42,724 nucleotides of DNA. Origin: WRIS01 sp050945135 (GTDB taxonomy: Bacteria > Actinomycetota > Coriobacteriia > Coriobacteriales > Eggerthellaceae). The stretch covers positions 1 through 42,724 of the forward strand of contig JBMNSJ010000015.1 of assembly GCA_050945135.1 (NCBI GenBank). The letters are read 5' to 3'. This document shows, piece after piece, positions 24,624 to 32,039 of this stretch. Below the pieces are notes generated by a model. It did not search any database, was not told where the DNA came from, and saw nothing but the letters and a program-made list of their open reading frames with translations. A program made the translations under genes and the position numbers. Each line of letters starts with the position of its first letter. Position 1 is the stretch's first letter.

Positions 24624-25676
24624 TTATGCCTCTGGCCAATCAAGCTCAACGATAGCCTTTTTATCGGCTGATTCGAGAATTGCCTGTATGACCTTTAAGG
24701 TGGCTAAACCCTCTTCACCGCTACATCGCGGAACAGTCTCTTTGCCGGTACATAAATCAGCAAAGTGGCTTAGTGTGGCGGTTGCAGGATCTGGCCTTCC
24801 CACTTCAAAGTGCTTCTTACGAAGCGGCTCTGCCCATCCGTACCGCTCCGGTTCGTAATAGTAGAAATCCATATTCGGCAAACCGAATGATCCCTTAGTG
24901 CCAAACACATGCAAGCTATTTTCACCTGGACAGCAATCGAAGAAGTGCATTTCGCCTGCTGCCATGTCATAGCTCCAAGGCCCCGGAATACCGTCGGATA
25001 CGAAGTGGGTACAAGTTGCTCCTCCCACATATTCGTACAAAATGGATACTGAGTCTTCAATCTGGCCGCCGCGAATTGAGTTTCGTGCTGCAGCGTACAG
25101 TCTTTCAACTTTCATCCCCGTTATATAGTGAAAGTCATCTACATCGTGGATTGCGTTGATAAGCAGTGGTCCCGTTGTCCGATGCCAATCAATGTCGTAG
25201 TAATCATGGGGCTTTGCTAGGGCATAAGCACACTGAATGCCTACGATTTCTCCGAGGTTTCCCTCCTCGATGAATTTTTTCAAAAACATCATCGTTGCAG
25301 ATGAACGGCGTTGATGTCCTATCAAGAGCGTTGCTTCTGCCTCTTTACAGGCATCAATAATCTTCTCTGCATCTTCTTGACTACTTGCAATCGGTTTCTC
25401 AACGAGAATGTTTTTTACTCCTCGCTCGAGAGCGATTTGCGTAGCAGGCCAGTGCAGGTCATTGGGCAAAGCTATCACTACTGCATCAAGATCTACTGTT
25501 CGTAAAAGCTCTTCGTAGTCCTCATATAATGCAGCGTCAAGCTCTTGAGCAAGATCTTCTGCTTTCTGTCCAAAGCCTGCAATGGCTACTAAATCGAAGA
25601 CGGAACTATCACACGCATCACGGGCAGCTTTCGCGCCCTGGTTAAGTCCGAGAACCGCTAATCTATATTCCCTCAT
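24624..25676 (-). CDS. Gfo/Idh/MocA-family NAD(P)-dependent oxidoreductase
   Basis: A 350-residue two-domain oxidoreductase. The Rossmann part has LAVLGLNQGAKAARDA, VIALPNDLHWP and the family signature VEKPIASS. The second domain has NAIHDVDDFHYITG, carrying the Asp and His expected at the active site of sugar- or inositol-type dehydrogenases. The ATG at 25676 is chosen because GGAGGAGGG lies 9 bases upstream; the TTG two codons earlier is too close. It sits 69 bp after the MFS gene in the operon and probably oxidises a hydroxyl of the imported compound. Substrate not identifiable. Confidence 0.9.
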   Translation of the reverse strand: MREYRLAVLGLNQGAKAARDACDSSVFDLVAIAGFGQKAEDLAQELDAALYEDYEELLRTVDLDAVVIALPNDLHWPATQIALERGVKNILVEKPIASSQEDAEKIIDACKEAEATLLIGHQRRSSATMMFLKKFIEEGNLGEIVGIQCAYALAKPHDYYDIDWHRTTGPLLINAIHDVDDFHYITGMKVERLYAAARNSIRGGQIEDSVSILYEYVGGATCTHFVSDGIPGPWSYDMAAGEMHFFDCCPGENSLHVFGTKGSFGLPNMDFYYYEPERYGWAEPLRKKHFEVGRPDPATATLSHFADLCTGKETVPRCSGEEGLATLKVIQAILESADKKAIVELDWPEA

Positions 25677-25745
25677 TCTCAAACACCCTCCTCCTCATAA
25701 TCGCTCGTAATATGCTTATCGCAATGCATTTGCTTCTTTTAGGTA

Positions 25746-27227
25746 CTATGCTTTGTTTTGCTCTGTCTGGTCTGGCAATGAATCAAGAACACCAGCGTTA
25801 ATCTCTTCAAGCGTCTTGTTTCTGGTCTCAACCGCAAAGATGGCAGTCCAGATTGAAGCGAATACGGCTACACCAAGGCAAACAAGGAACACGCCTAGGG
25901 TGCCGATGTCGCTTTGCAAGAAGAATGCAATCCAGAACGGAGAAAGAATACCGCTGATTCGGCCAAAAGCATTACCGAAGCCGCAACCACTAATTCTTAC
26001 CTGCGTCGGGAACGGCTCAGGTAGATATACCGCGCTTACAATAACTGACCAGTAGTAGGTAATCATGCAAAGCAGGAATCCGACTAACATAACCAGGATG
26101 GTCTGATCGGCAGGAATCATCTGCCACAAAATACCAGCTACACCAGAGATCAACATACCAACAATAAGCTGTTTCTTACGATCCCACTTCTCAATGAGCA
26201 AGCTCATCAAACCAACGCCGCAAGGTATACCTAAAAGCATAACAACGGTCATACCTACAGAATAGGTAACGTCAAAGCCTCTCATTACGAAGATGGTAGG
26301 GGTCCAGGTAATAATGGTGTAAACCACGGTAAAGTTTGTGAACTGTAGGAAGGCTGCCGTTAAGGTTCTAGGCAACATCTTCTTTGTGAACAGGAAGCGC
26401 CAAGGCAAAGGTTTAACTTCGGCTTTCTGTGCTTCTTTTTCGATCTCTGCAACATCAACCTCAGGAAGATCGATTCCGCGATCGTAATACTTCTGCTCGA
26501 AGTTTGCCACGATTACTTCTGCTTCGTCATTGCGTCCCTTTTGAGCAAGCCAGCGAGGTGACTCAGGCAGGAATTTAACAACAAAGAACATGGCGATGAG
26601 TGCGAAAACACCACACAGCACAAAGAGTGCACGCCATCCAGCAAGAGGCAAAACGATAAGACTGATTAAGGTTGCAACAGGGGTAGCTGAGTTTGCAATC
26701 AGGCCTAACCAGGCTTGCCAACGACCACGATTTGCTGGGGGTGTATACTCGCTAAATGCTCCATAACCCGCAGGGAAAGCGGCCCCCAATCCGAGACCCA
26801 TCACAAAGCGCAGTGCCGTAAGCATTTCCATATTCGTCGAGAATGCTCCAAGTATGGAAGCAACCGAGAATACTGCGACGGTTGTGATGATTCCCTTTCT
26901 TCGTCCGAACTTATCGGCAATGACACCAGAAAGCAAACCTCCGATAAGATATCCGAACATTGTCATTGATTGCATCAATGCGTTTTTGTCAGTTGTCGAC
27001 CATCCTTCTGTCAACAACTGGGCCATAATCGGGCCGCCAATGTTCATATCGAGGCAGTCACAAAAGACTACACCTCCAATGATGAACAATATCTTAGTGT
27101 GAATCTTACTTGCAGGAAGCCTATCGAGTCGCGCTGCGACACCGTGATAAGACTTTTTGAGAGTTGCTGCATTAGCTGAACTCATCGAATTCATCCGAGC
27201 ATCAATCTCTTGGGCAGATGCTGCCAT
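25746..27227 (-). CDS. MFS transporter 1 (organic-acid/sugar-porter type)
   Basis: A 493-residue, 12-helix major facilitator protein. The N-terminal 40 residues are cytoplasmic. Helix 1 carries CDCLDMNIGG. The A-like motif GVIADKFGRRKG lies between helices 2 and 3, RFVMGLGLGAAFPAG follows, and PESPRWLAQKGR leads into the central loop. The resemblance is to aromatic-acid/organic-acid symporters. Start 27227 follows AGGAGG. As first gene of the catabolic operon it should import the substrate. It shares the helix-1 RLDRLP-type lead and the promoter dyad with the second MFS gene at 42650. Confidence 0.92.
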   Translation of the reverse strand: MAASAQEIDARMNSMSSANAATLKKSYHGVAARLDRLPASKIHTKILFIIGGVVFCDCLDMNIGGPIMAQLLTEGWSTTDKNALMQSMTMFGYLIGGLLSGVIADKFGRRKGIITTVAVFSVASILGAFSTNMEMLTALRFVMGLGLGAAFPAGYGAFSEYTPPANRGRWQAWLGLIANSATPVATLISLIVLPLAGWRALFVLCGVFALIAMFFVVKFLPESPRWLAQKGRNDEAEVIVANFEQKYYDRGIDLPEVDVAEIEKEAQKAEVKPLPWRFLFTKKMLPRTLTAAFLQFTNFTVVYTIITWTPTIFVMRGFDVTYSVGMTVVMLLGIPCGVGLMSLLIEKWDRKKQLIVGMLISGVAGILWQMIPADQTILVMLVGFLLCMITYYWSVIVSAVYLPEPFPTQVRISGCGFGNAFGRISGILSPFWIAFFLQSDIGTLGVFLVCLGVAVFASIWTAIFAVETRNKTLEEINAGVLDSLPDQTEQNKA

Positions 27228-27440
27228 AAAACCCTCCTAACGTTCCTTTCGCACACCAGCGCAAATGAGGTCCGCATAGTATGCATTCGTCCATCGAGAT
27301 TCCGGTAATTCTTAGAACGTAAAACGCGTCTTCCCGCTCGTCCTAACAATTCCTTCCTGTCCTCTTCAATGAATACTGCGCGCGTGGCATTCATTTCTGA
27401 GGCCTTTCTGCGCCAAATACATACCCTTTGGCACAATTTA

Positions 27441-27483
27441 ATACTAGATACCTAGAACAGATTAAGGAAATCAATTTATTCAA
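27441..27483 (-). promoter_or_regulatory. Promoter of the MFS-led operon with conserved dyad (copy 2)
   Basis: On the minus strand TTGAA-TAAA-TTGAT (27483-27470), then 23 nt, then TAGTAT (27446-27441). The 17-mer GAAATCAATTTATTCAA on the plus strand is identical to copy 1. The predicted transcript starts near 27434, leaving a leader of about 205 nt before the MFS start. That is unusual for this region; the leader itself shows no gene I can support. Confidence 0.65.
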
Positions 27484-27524
27484 GAACGCGAATGAATTAT
27501 TGAGAACATTTATAGTGCGTCTCC

Positions 27525-27556
27525 ATAAAGAAAGGGCCCTCAAGCCCTTTCTTTAT
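27525..27556. terminator. Terminator downstream of crotonase 2
   Basis: ATAAAGAAAGGG (27525-27536) pairs perfectly with CCCTTTCTTTAT (27545-27556) around 8 nt. The GC core is bounded by A/T-rich arms that act as U-tracts in either direction. It separates the crotonase 2 transcript from the MFS-led operon. The whole 376-bp gap thus holds this terminator, the copy 2 promoter and the long leader. Confidence 0.8.
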
Positions 27557-27603
27557 ATATGTCTGAGAAACCCTTACTACGGAGGTGCGTCCTTCTGCCT
27601 TGC

Positions 27604-28392
27604 CTAGCGACCTTCCCATTGCGGTTTGCGCTTTTCTGCAAAAGCTGTTTCACCTTCTTTTGCATCTCGGGTTGCTTTGGATTGACGGTCGAGGTCAAGC
27701 ATCATGCGCCAGCCATCAGATTGCCCAAGCCAGGGCTTATCCATGCAGTCATAAATTGCTGTTTTAGTCCACTGTATTGCCAAAGGTCCATTCTTCATAA
27801 TGGCTTTAGCAAGGTCAATCGCTACATCAAGCGCACACCCGGGATCTGCCACTCGGTTTACCAAGCCCCAATCAAGCGCTGTCTGAGGATCAATAGGATC
27901 ACCTGTCAACATAAGCTCCATAGCACGCTTTACCGGGACTGACCTGCCAATCTTGAGCAAGCCTCCCCCACCTGTTGCAAGAAGAGCCCATGCGACTTCG
28001 GGAAATCCGATTAAGCCATCAGAGGTAATAACTGCAAGATCGGAGGACAAAAGCATTTCGGCGCCACCGCCAATAGCCTTGCCATTGACAGCAATAATAA
28101 TTGGTTTCGGGATATAGTGCCTTGTCATTCCTCCAAAACCCCAGTCTTCACGCCACTTTGGCGGATGCTGCTTTCCTTCTTTTAGTTCTTTTAAATCCGA
28201 ACCTGCACAAAACACATCCCCGGTGTTTGTCATTATGCAAACCAAGGATTCATCATCATGCTCAAACATATCAAAAGCGTCGCAGAGCTCCTCCCAGAGC
28301 TTTGTGCTTAAAGCATTCTTCGCTTCAGGACGGTCTAGGGTAAGAATAAAAATCCCATCTTGTTTTTCTATTTTGATGTGCTGAAAGTCCAT
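27604..28392 (-). CDS. Enoyl-CoA hydratase/isomerase (crotonase) family protein 2
   Basis: A 262-residue paralogue of crotonase 1 with the same length and landmarks: FCAGSDLKELK, IGGGAEMLLSSDLAV, IGFPEVAWALLATGGGG, TGDPIDPQTALDWGLVN and the tail EGETAFAEKRKPQWEGR. Both candidate catalytic Glu residues are kept. The start at 28392 (MDFQHIKIE) is chosen because it matches the paralogue's N-terminus and has AGAGAGGGA upstream. It is monocistronic, bounded by the copy 3 promoter and a strong terminator. Duplication with separate promoters suggests two successive or alternative steps on related CoA esters. Confidence 0.9.
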   Translation of the reverse strand: MDFQHIKIEKQDGIFILTLDRPEAKNALSTKLWEELCDAFDMFEHDDESLVCIMTNTGDVFCAGSDLKELKEGKQHPPKWREDWGFGGMTRHYIPKPIIIAVNGKAIGGGAEMLLSSDLAVITSDGLIGFPEVAWALLATGGGGLLKIGRSVPVKRAMELMLTGDPIDPQTALDWGLVNRVADPGCALDVAIDLAKAIMKNGPLAIQWTKTAIYDCMDKPWLGQSDGWRMMLDLDRQSKATRDAKEGETAFAEKRKPQWEGR

Positions 28393-28435
28393 CATTCCCT
28401 CTCTTTCTAAGTAAAGTTGACCACTCAATAAAGAG

Positions 28436-28478
28436 ATTCTGCGACCTAGGCAACGAATAGGGAAATCAATTATTTAAA
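28436..28478 (-). promoter_or_regulatory. Promoter of crotonase 2 with conserved dyad (copy 3)
   Basis: On the minus strand TTTAA-ATAA-TTGAT (28478-28465), then 23 nt, then CAGAAT (28441-28436). The start site would be about 36 nt before the ATG. The promoter-proximal half TTGATTTCC is the same as in copy 2, while the distal half is degenerate. Confidence 0.55.
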
Positions 28479-28578
28479 GCAATTTTTTGAATTTTTGAAT
28501 TTTCCAATGATGGAAGCGAATAGACGGTCGCAATTCGATATTTTAGGCTGGATTGCGGGTTTTTTGGAAGAGATGATG

Positions 28579-28710
28579 CTTAGTCCGGATTTTACGGCTA
28601 GCTCAAGCTAGAACAAGGCAGGCTTACCTGCATACAAGCCGCAACGTGCCAGGTCAAAAAAACTATATATCGCATGGACGAGAATAGAGACGGAAAAATT
28701 CCGGACTAAG
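28579..28710. mobile_element. Candidate 132-bp MITE with terminal inverted repeats
   Basis: CTTAGTCCGGA (28579-28589) is the exact reverse complement of TCCGGACTAAG (28700-28710). The similarity continues imperfectly inward (TTTTACGG against TTTTTCCG) for about 18-20 bp. The interior has no coding potential. If the outer TA of each end is a target duplication, the ends GTCCGGA...TCCGGAC would suit an IS630/Tc1-like non-autonomous element. The rest of the 546-bp gap at 28393-28938 holds only the copy 3 promoter and the hairpin after panD. A large RNA hairpin is the alternative reading. Confidence 0.5.
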
Positions 28711-28896
28711 ATTCTTCTCTACCAAAAAACTCTAGCTTTTGAAATAAAATAGAGCGCCTCAAGCCTGCACTATTGGCCATAAGCGCTCACGATGGGAACA
28801 GATGCGTGAAAATGATATAGCGAAGCAATTCCCGGATTGCGGACATCACCTCAAACTGCGAGAAGCTTCCTCAAGTTCTGCTATGTGAGTACAGTA

Positions 28897-28921
28897 AGCA
28901 AAGCTCGTTACGAGCTTTGCT
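28897..28921 (-). terminator. Terminator-like hairpin after panD
   Basis: AGCAAAGCTC (28897-28906) pairs with GAGCTTTGCT (28912-28921) around a 5-nt loop, 18 bp after the panD stop. The U-tract is weak on the minus strand (GCTTTGCTTACTG). Confidence 0.65.
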
Positions 28922-28938
28922 ATAGACTACATACGGGC

Positions 28939-29346
28939 TTAGCCAACCTCAAGTAATGCTTTACCCGAAAGCTTGCCGTGCTTTTCGTAATGCGTGATGC
29001 ATTCGATACGATTATCATCATCAACAAAAACCACGTTAGGCTTGTGATTCTTGGCCTCTTCAGCAGTCATGCTGGCATAGGCCATAATGATAATCTTGTC
29101 TCCTGCCTGGACGCAACGAGCTGCGGCTCCGTTCAGGCAAATTAAACCAGACCCGCGAGGACCGGCAATGGTGTATGTCTCGAATCGAGACCCATTATCG
29201 ATATCCGCAATCTGGACCATTTCGTATTCAAGGATTCCTGCACTTTCCATCAAGTCTTCGTCGATGGTAATGCTGCCTACATAATGGAGGTTAGCCTCGA
29301 CCACTGTTGCACGGTGGATTTTTCCTTTGAGCATGGTGATATCCAT
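28939..29346 (-). CDS. panD: Aspartate 1-decarboxylase (pyruvoyl-dependent prozyme)
   Basis: A 135-residue PanD that converts aspartate to beta-alanine for pantothenate. The self-cleavage site is Gly24-Ser25 in LHYVGSITID; the Ser becomes the pyruvoyl group. TYTIAGPRGSGLICLNGAAARCVQAGDKIIIMAYA matches the family core. Start 29346 (MDITMLKGK) puts Ser at 25, as in the E. coli enzyme, and follows GAAGGGAAG. It begins 7 bp after the panC stop and is the last gene of the operon. Confidence 0.96.
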   Translation of the reverse strand: MDITMLKGKIHRATVVEANLHYVGSITIDEDLMESAGILEYEMVQIADIDNGSRFETYTIAGPRGSGLICLNGAAARCVQAGDKIIIMAYASMTAEEAKNHKPNVVFVDDDNRIECITHYEKHGKLSGKALLEVG

Positions 29347-29353
29347 GTCGGTG

Positions 29354-30202
29354 TTACTTCCCTTCAAAAACAAAATTGTCAATCAAACGCGTATTGCCAA
29401 TAAATACTGCCAGTGCCACAAGAACTGGGGCCTCAACCTGCTCAACAGGCTGGAGGTTTTCAGCATCAACGATACTAACATAATCAATACGTGCAAGAGG
29501 TTCTTGATCGAATCTTTCACGCATGTGGTTCACAATTTTTGCAACCTCACGCTCGCCTTGATCAAGCATCTCTTGCGCAGAGCTTAAAGCTTGGCTTAAA
29601 CAAAGCGACGCCTTTCGCTCATCTTTACTCAGATGCGTATTGCGAGAACTCATAGCTAAGCCATCTGATTCGCGCACAATAGGACAGCCAACAACCTTAA
29701 TGCCCATGTTCAAATCAGTTGCCATACGACGGATAACAGCAAGCTGCTGCGCATCTTTTTGCCCAAAATATGCCGCATCTGGTTGCACCATACAGAAGAG
29801 CTTTGCAACCACTGTACACACTCCGCGAAAATGTCCTGGTCGCGTAGCCCCACAGAGCTGATCGGTGATTCCGTCCATATCGACATAGCTACAAAAACCA
29901 GGGGGGTACATTTCTTCAACTGAAGGCCGAAAAACAACATGAGCTCCAGCTTGTTCACAAATTTCGTTGTCGCGCTCTTCACTGCGTGGGTAGGTGCTTA
30001 AATCGTTTGCGTTATCAAACTGCATCGGATTAACAAACACACTTACCACTACGCGATGGTTTTGCAGAGACGCCTTTTTAATAAGGCTTTCATGTCCCTC
30101 ATGAAGAAAGCCCATGGTAGGAACGAGCCCAACAAGAAGACCCTCCCTGCGCCACGCGCGCACTTGTGCACGTAGCTCATCTGTACTGGTGATAGTTTCC
30201 AC
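29354..30202 (-). CDS. panC: Pantothenate synthetase (pantoate-beta-alanine ligase)
   Basis: A 282-residue ATP-dependent ligase joining pantoate and beta-alanine. The signature PTMGFLHEGHESLI (HIGH-like), VSVFVNPMQF, FGQKDAQQLAVIRRM and the KMSKS-like SSRN (AMSSRNTHLS) are all present. It starts with GTG at 30202 after AAAGGAGC. The start lies 9 bp after panB, so it is translated from the same message. Full length. Confidence 0.97.
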   Translation of the reverse strand: METITSTDELRAQVRAWRREGLLVGLVPTMGFLHEGHESLIKKASLQNHRVVVSVFVNPMQFDNANDLSTYPRSEERDNEICEQAGAHVVFRPSVEEMYPPGFCSYVDMDGITDQLCGATRPGHFRGVCTVVAKLFCMVQPDAAYFGQKDAQQLAVIRRMATDLNMGIKVVGCPIVRESDGLAMSSRNTHLSKDERKASLCLSQALSSAQEMLDQGEREVAKIVNHMRERFDQEPLARIDYVSIVDAENLQPVEQVEAPVLVALAVFIGNTRLIDNFVFEGK

Positions 30203-30211
30203 TATGCTCCT

Positions 30212-31048
30212 TTATGCCTGTGCCTTAACTTTTTCAACTACCTCATCATCAATTGCGAAACAATGCTCTGGTGCGGGAAAACTTCCTGCCTTCGTCTCAT
30301 CGATGTAGGCGGTAAAGGCCCGCTTCATAGCTTCGCCCACCTGCCCGAACTGTTTTACAAATTTTGGCTTCATGTCGCTATACATAGCAAGCATGTCTTG
30401 ATATACCAGAACCTGCCCGTCACAGCCGGCTCCTGCACCAATTCCGATGGTGGGTATTGATATTTTTTCGGTGACAACCGCGGCAAGTGCTGCGGGAACA
30501 CATTCTAGGACGACAGCGAAAGCACCTGCGGCCTCAACTGCACGTGCATCTTCTAGCAGCTTCAAAGCGGTAGCATCGTCTTTTCCCTGCACCTTAAATC
30601 CGCCAAGTGAGTTCACCGATTGGGGCGTAAGCCCGATATGAGCGCAAACCGGAATCGATGCCTGGGTAATTGCGCGAATGTGTTCTTCAATTTCGACACC
30701 GCCTTCGAGCTTGACGGCGTTTGCACGACCCTCTTTCATGAGCCGACCTGCGTTCATTACGGCATCATAGACCGATGCTTGATACGACATAAAAGGCAGA
30801 TCCGCGATGACGAGCGCGTTTTTTGCACCGCGCGCTACAGCTTTGGTGTGGTGGATCATCTCTTCCATGGTTACCGATACAGTATCTTCATAGCCAAGCA
30901 TAACCATACCAAGTGAATCGCCAATCAGAAGCGAGTTGACCCCTGCTTCATCCATAAGTTTTGCTGTGGAATAATCATAGGCGGTCAGCATGGTAATTTT
31001 GTCATTTTCTTCCTTTTGCTGCTGGAAGGTGAGAACTGTGTTCTTCAC
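30212..31048 (-). CDS. panB: 3-Methyl-2-oxobutanoate hydroxymethyltransferase (ketopantoate synthase)
   Basis: A 278-residue PanB that transfers a one-carbon unit from methylene-tetrahydrofolate to 2-oxoisovalerate. It has MLTAYDYSTAKLMDEAG, LLIGDSLGMVMLGY, VIADLPFMSYQ, AVKLEGG, CAHIGLTPQSVNSLGGF and TIGIGAGAGCDGQVLV. The start is GTG 31048, overlapping the stop of the preceding gene as GTGA, so the two are translationally coupled. Confidence 0.97.
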   Translation of the reverse strand: MKNTVLTFQQQKEENDKITMLTAYDYSTAKLMDEAGVNSLLIGDSLGMVMLGYEDTVSVTMEEMIHHTKAVARGAKNALVIADLPFMSYQASVYDAVMNAGRLMKEGRANAVKLEGGVEIEEHIRAITQASIPVCAHIGLTPQSVNSLGGFKVQGKDDATALKLLEDARAVEAAGAFAVVLECVPAALAAVVTEKISIPTIGIGAGAGCDGQVLVYQDMLAMYSDMKPKFVKQFGQVGEAMKRAFTAYIDETKAGSFPAPEHCFAIDDEVVEKVKAQA

Positions 31049-31884
31049 TGTTGAAGCTCCTTTTCTAAGAGGGAATAGTCTCTGGTCGGATTCTTCTCGC
31101 GAGCAATATCGAGTACTTTGTTCGAAAGAAGACGATATATTTCGCGTTCTGGATTTTGCAAGTGAGATAAGTGAATAGATACGGTTTGCACATCTCTGCG
31201 CTCAACAGGGCCCGTTAAAGAATCAACGACACCCATCGCAGCAATGTTTTTTGCCTGGAGCAAAAACAGAGAGCGCCATGCTTCTTGAGAAAACGCCGCA
31301 TCGAGGCCGCATTGGGAGAACAAATCCTCCCCCATTTTCGCAAGACCATTTAATAGATTGCTTACGCTTACGCAAGCGGCATGATACAGAGGCTTTTTGT
31401 CCGACTCAATCACTTCGTAAGGATTTCCCATCTGGTCAAACAGGCTGCGTATTGCATCCATAGCACCTAGGCTTCCTTCAATGGTGAAATACGCTGCTGC
31501 AATAGAGTCCATCGCTTCTTTATGCGGCACAGCCATAATAGGGTGCAGTGAATACGCATACGCACCGAGCGCTTCCGCATCAGCAAAAACAGAAGAAGCA
31601 ACTAAGCCGCTACAGTGACAAACGATTTTCTCTTTAAGTGGGAATGCTCTTATTTCCTCCCAGGTATCTGCCAAAGCGTCGTCGGGAACGGTTATGAAAA
31701 GACAGTCACACGCCGCGACGATTTCTTCTAAAGAGGAAAAAGCCTTGGAGCCCGTAAGATCCGCAGCTGCTTGCGCCGAAGCGGCACTACGAGAAAAAAA
31801 GCCTTCCACAGAAATGCCTTGTTCGCTCATATATCTGCTTAGCGAAAAGCCTACTTTTCCTGCGCCAACGAACCCGATTCTCAC
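31045..31884 (-). CDS. panG: DUF2520/Rossmann-fold reductase, candidate ketopantoate reductase (PanG-like)
   Basis: A 279-residue two-domain dehydrogenase. The N-terminal Rossmann motif is RIGFVGAGKVGFSLSRYM, followed by FFSRS, FITVPDDAL and CHCSGLVASSVF. The C-terminal domain carries YSLHPIMAVPHK and KPLYHAACVSVSNLLNGLAK, typical of DUF2520 proteins. It is the first gene of the pantothenate operon, and no PanE/IlvC-type reductase is seen here. A DUF2520 protein named PanG was reported as an alternative ketopantoate reductase in Francisella, so that role is proposed. GTG 31884 is preferred over the codon at 31917 because AGGAAAGGA lies just upstream and the Rossmann motif starts directly after it. 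Confidence 0.8.
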   Translation of the reverse strand: MRIGFVGAGKVGFSLSRYMSEQGISVEGFFSRSAASAQAAADLTGSKAFSSLEEIVAACDCLFITVPDDALADTWEEIRAFPLKEKIVCHCSGLVASSVFADAEALGAYAYSLHPIMAVPHKEAMDSIAAAYFTIEGSLGAMDAIRSLFDQMGNPYEVIESDKKPLYHAACVSVSNLLNGLAKMGEDLFSQCGLDAAFSQEAWRSLFLLQAKNIAAMGVVDSLTGPVERRDVQTVSIHLSHLQNPEREIYRLLSNKVLDIAREKNPTRDYSLLEKELQQ

Positions 31885-31929
31885 AATCGTTCCTTTCCTG
31901 GAAGGCACGGTAGTCAATGAAGCGACTAA

Positions 31930-31996
31930 ATTGTATGACGCTATTGTCAGTATGTCAAGAAAAAAGATTGCTCTAATGACACTTGTGTCGTATAAT
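31930..31996. promoter_or_regulatory. Divergent pan / tetR-coaB promoters with twin operator dyads
   Basis: The minus-strand pan promoter is TTGACA (31958-31953), a 17-bp spacer and TACAAT (31935-31930). The plus-strand regulator promoter has a perfect TATAAT (31991-31996) with a weak TTGCTC 17 bp upstream (31968-31973). The pan spacer holds ATGAC-N6-GTCA (31935-31949). The regulator spacer holds ATGAC-N6-GTCG (31976-31990), whose core GACAC-TT-GTGTC is a perfect palindrome. Matching dyads in both spacers fit one repressor acting on both transcripts. Confidence 0.75.
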
Positions 31997-32039
31997 CGTC
32001 ATCTAACACTCCCTTACTGCAACAAAAAGGAGGGTTCAC

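Noticed and set aside
27191..27436. 81-codon minus-strand frame in the MFS leader
   Set aside because: It overlaps the well-supported MFS start in another frame and has no ribosome site.
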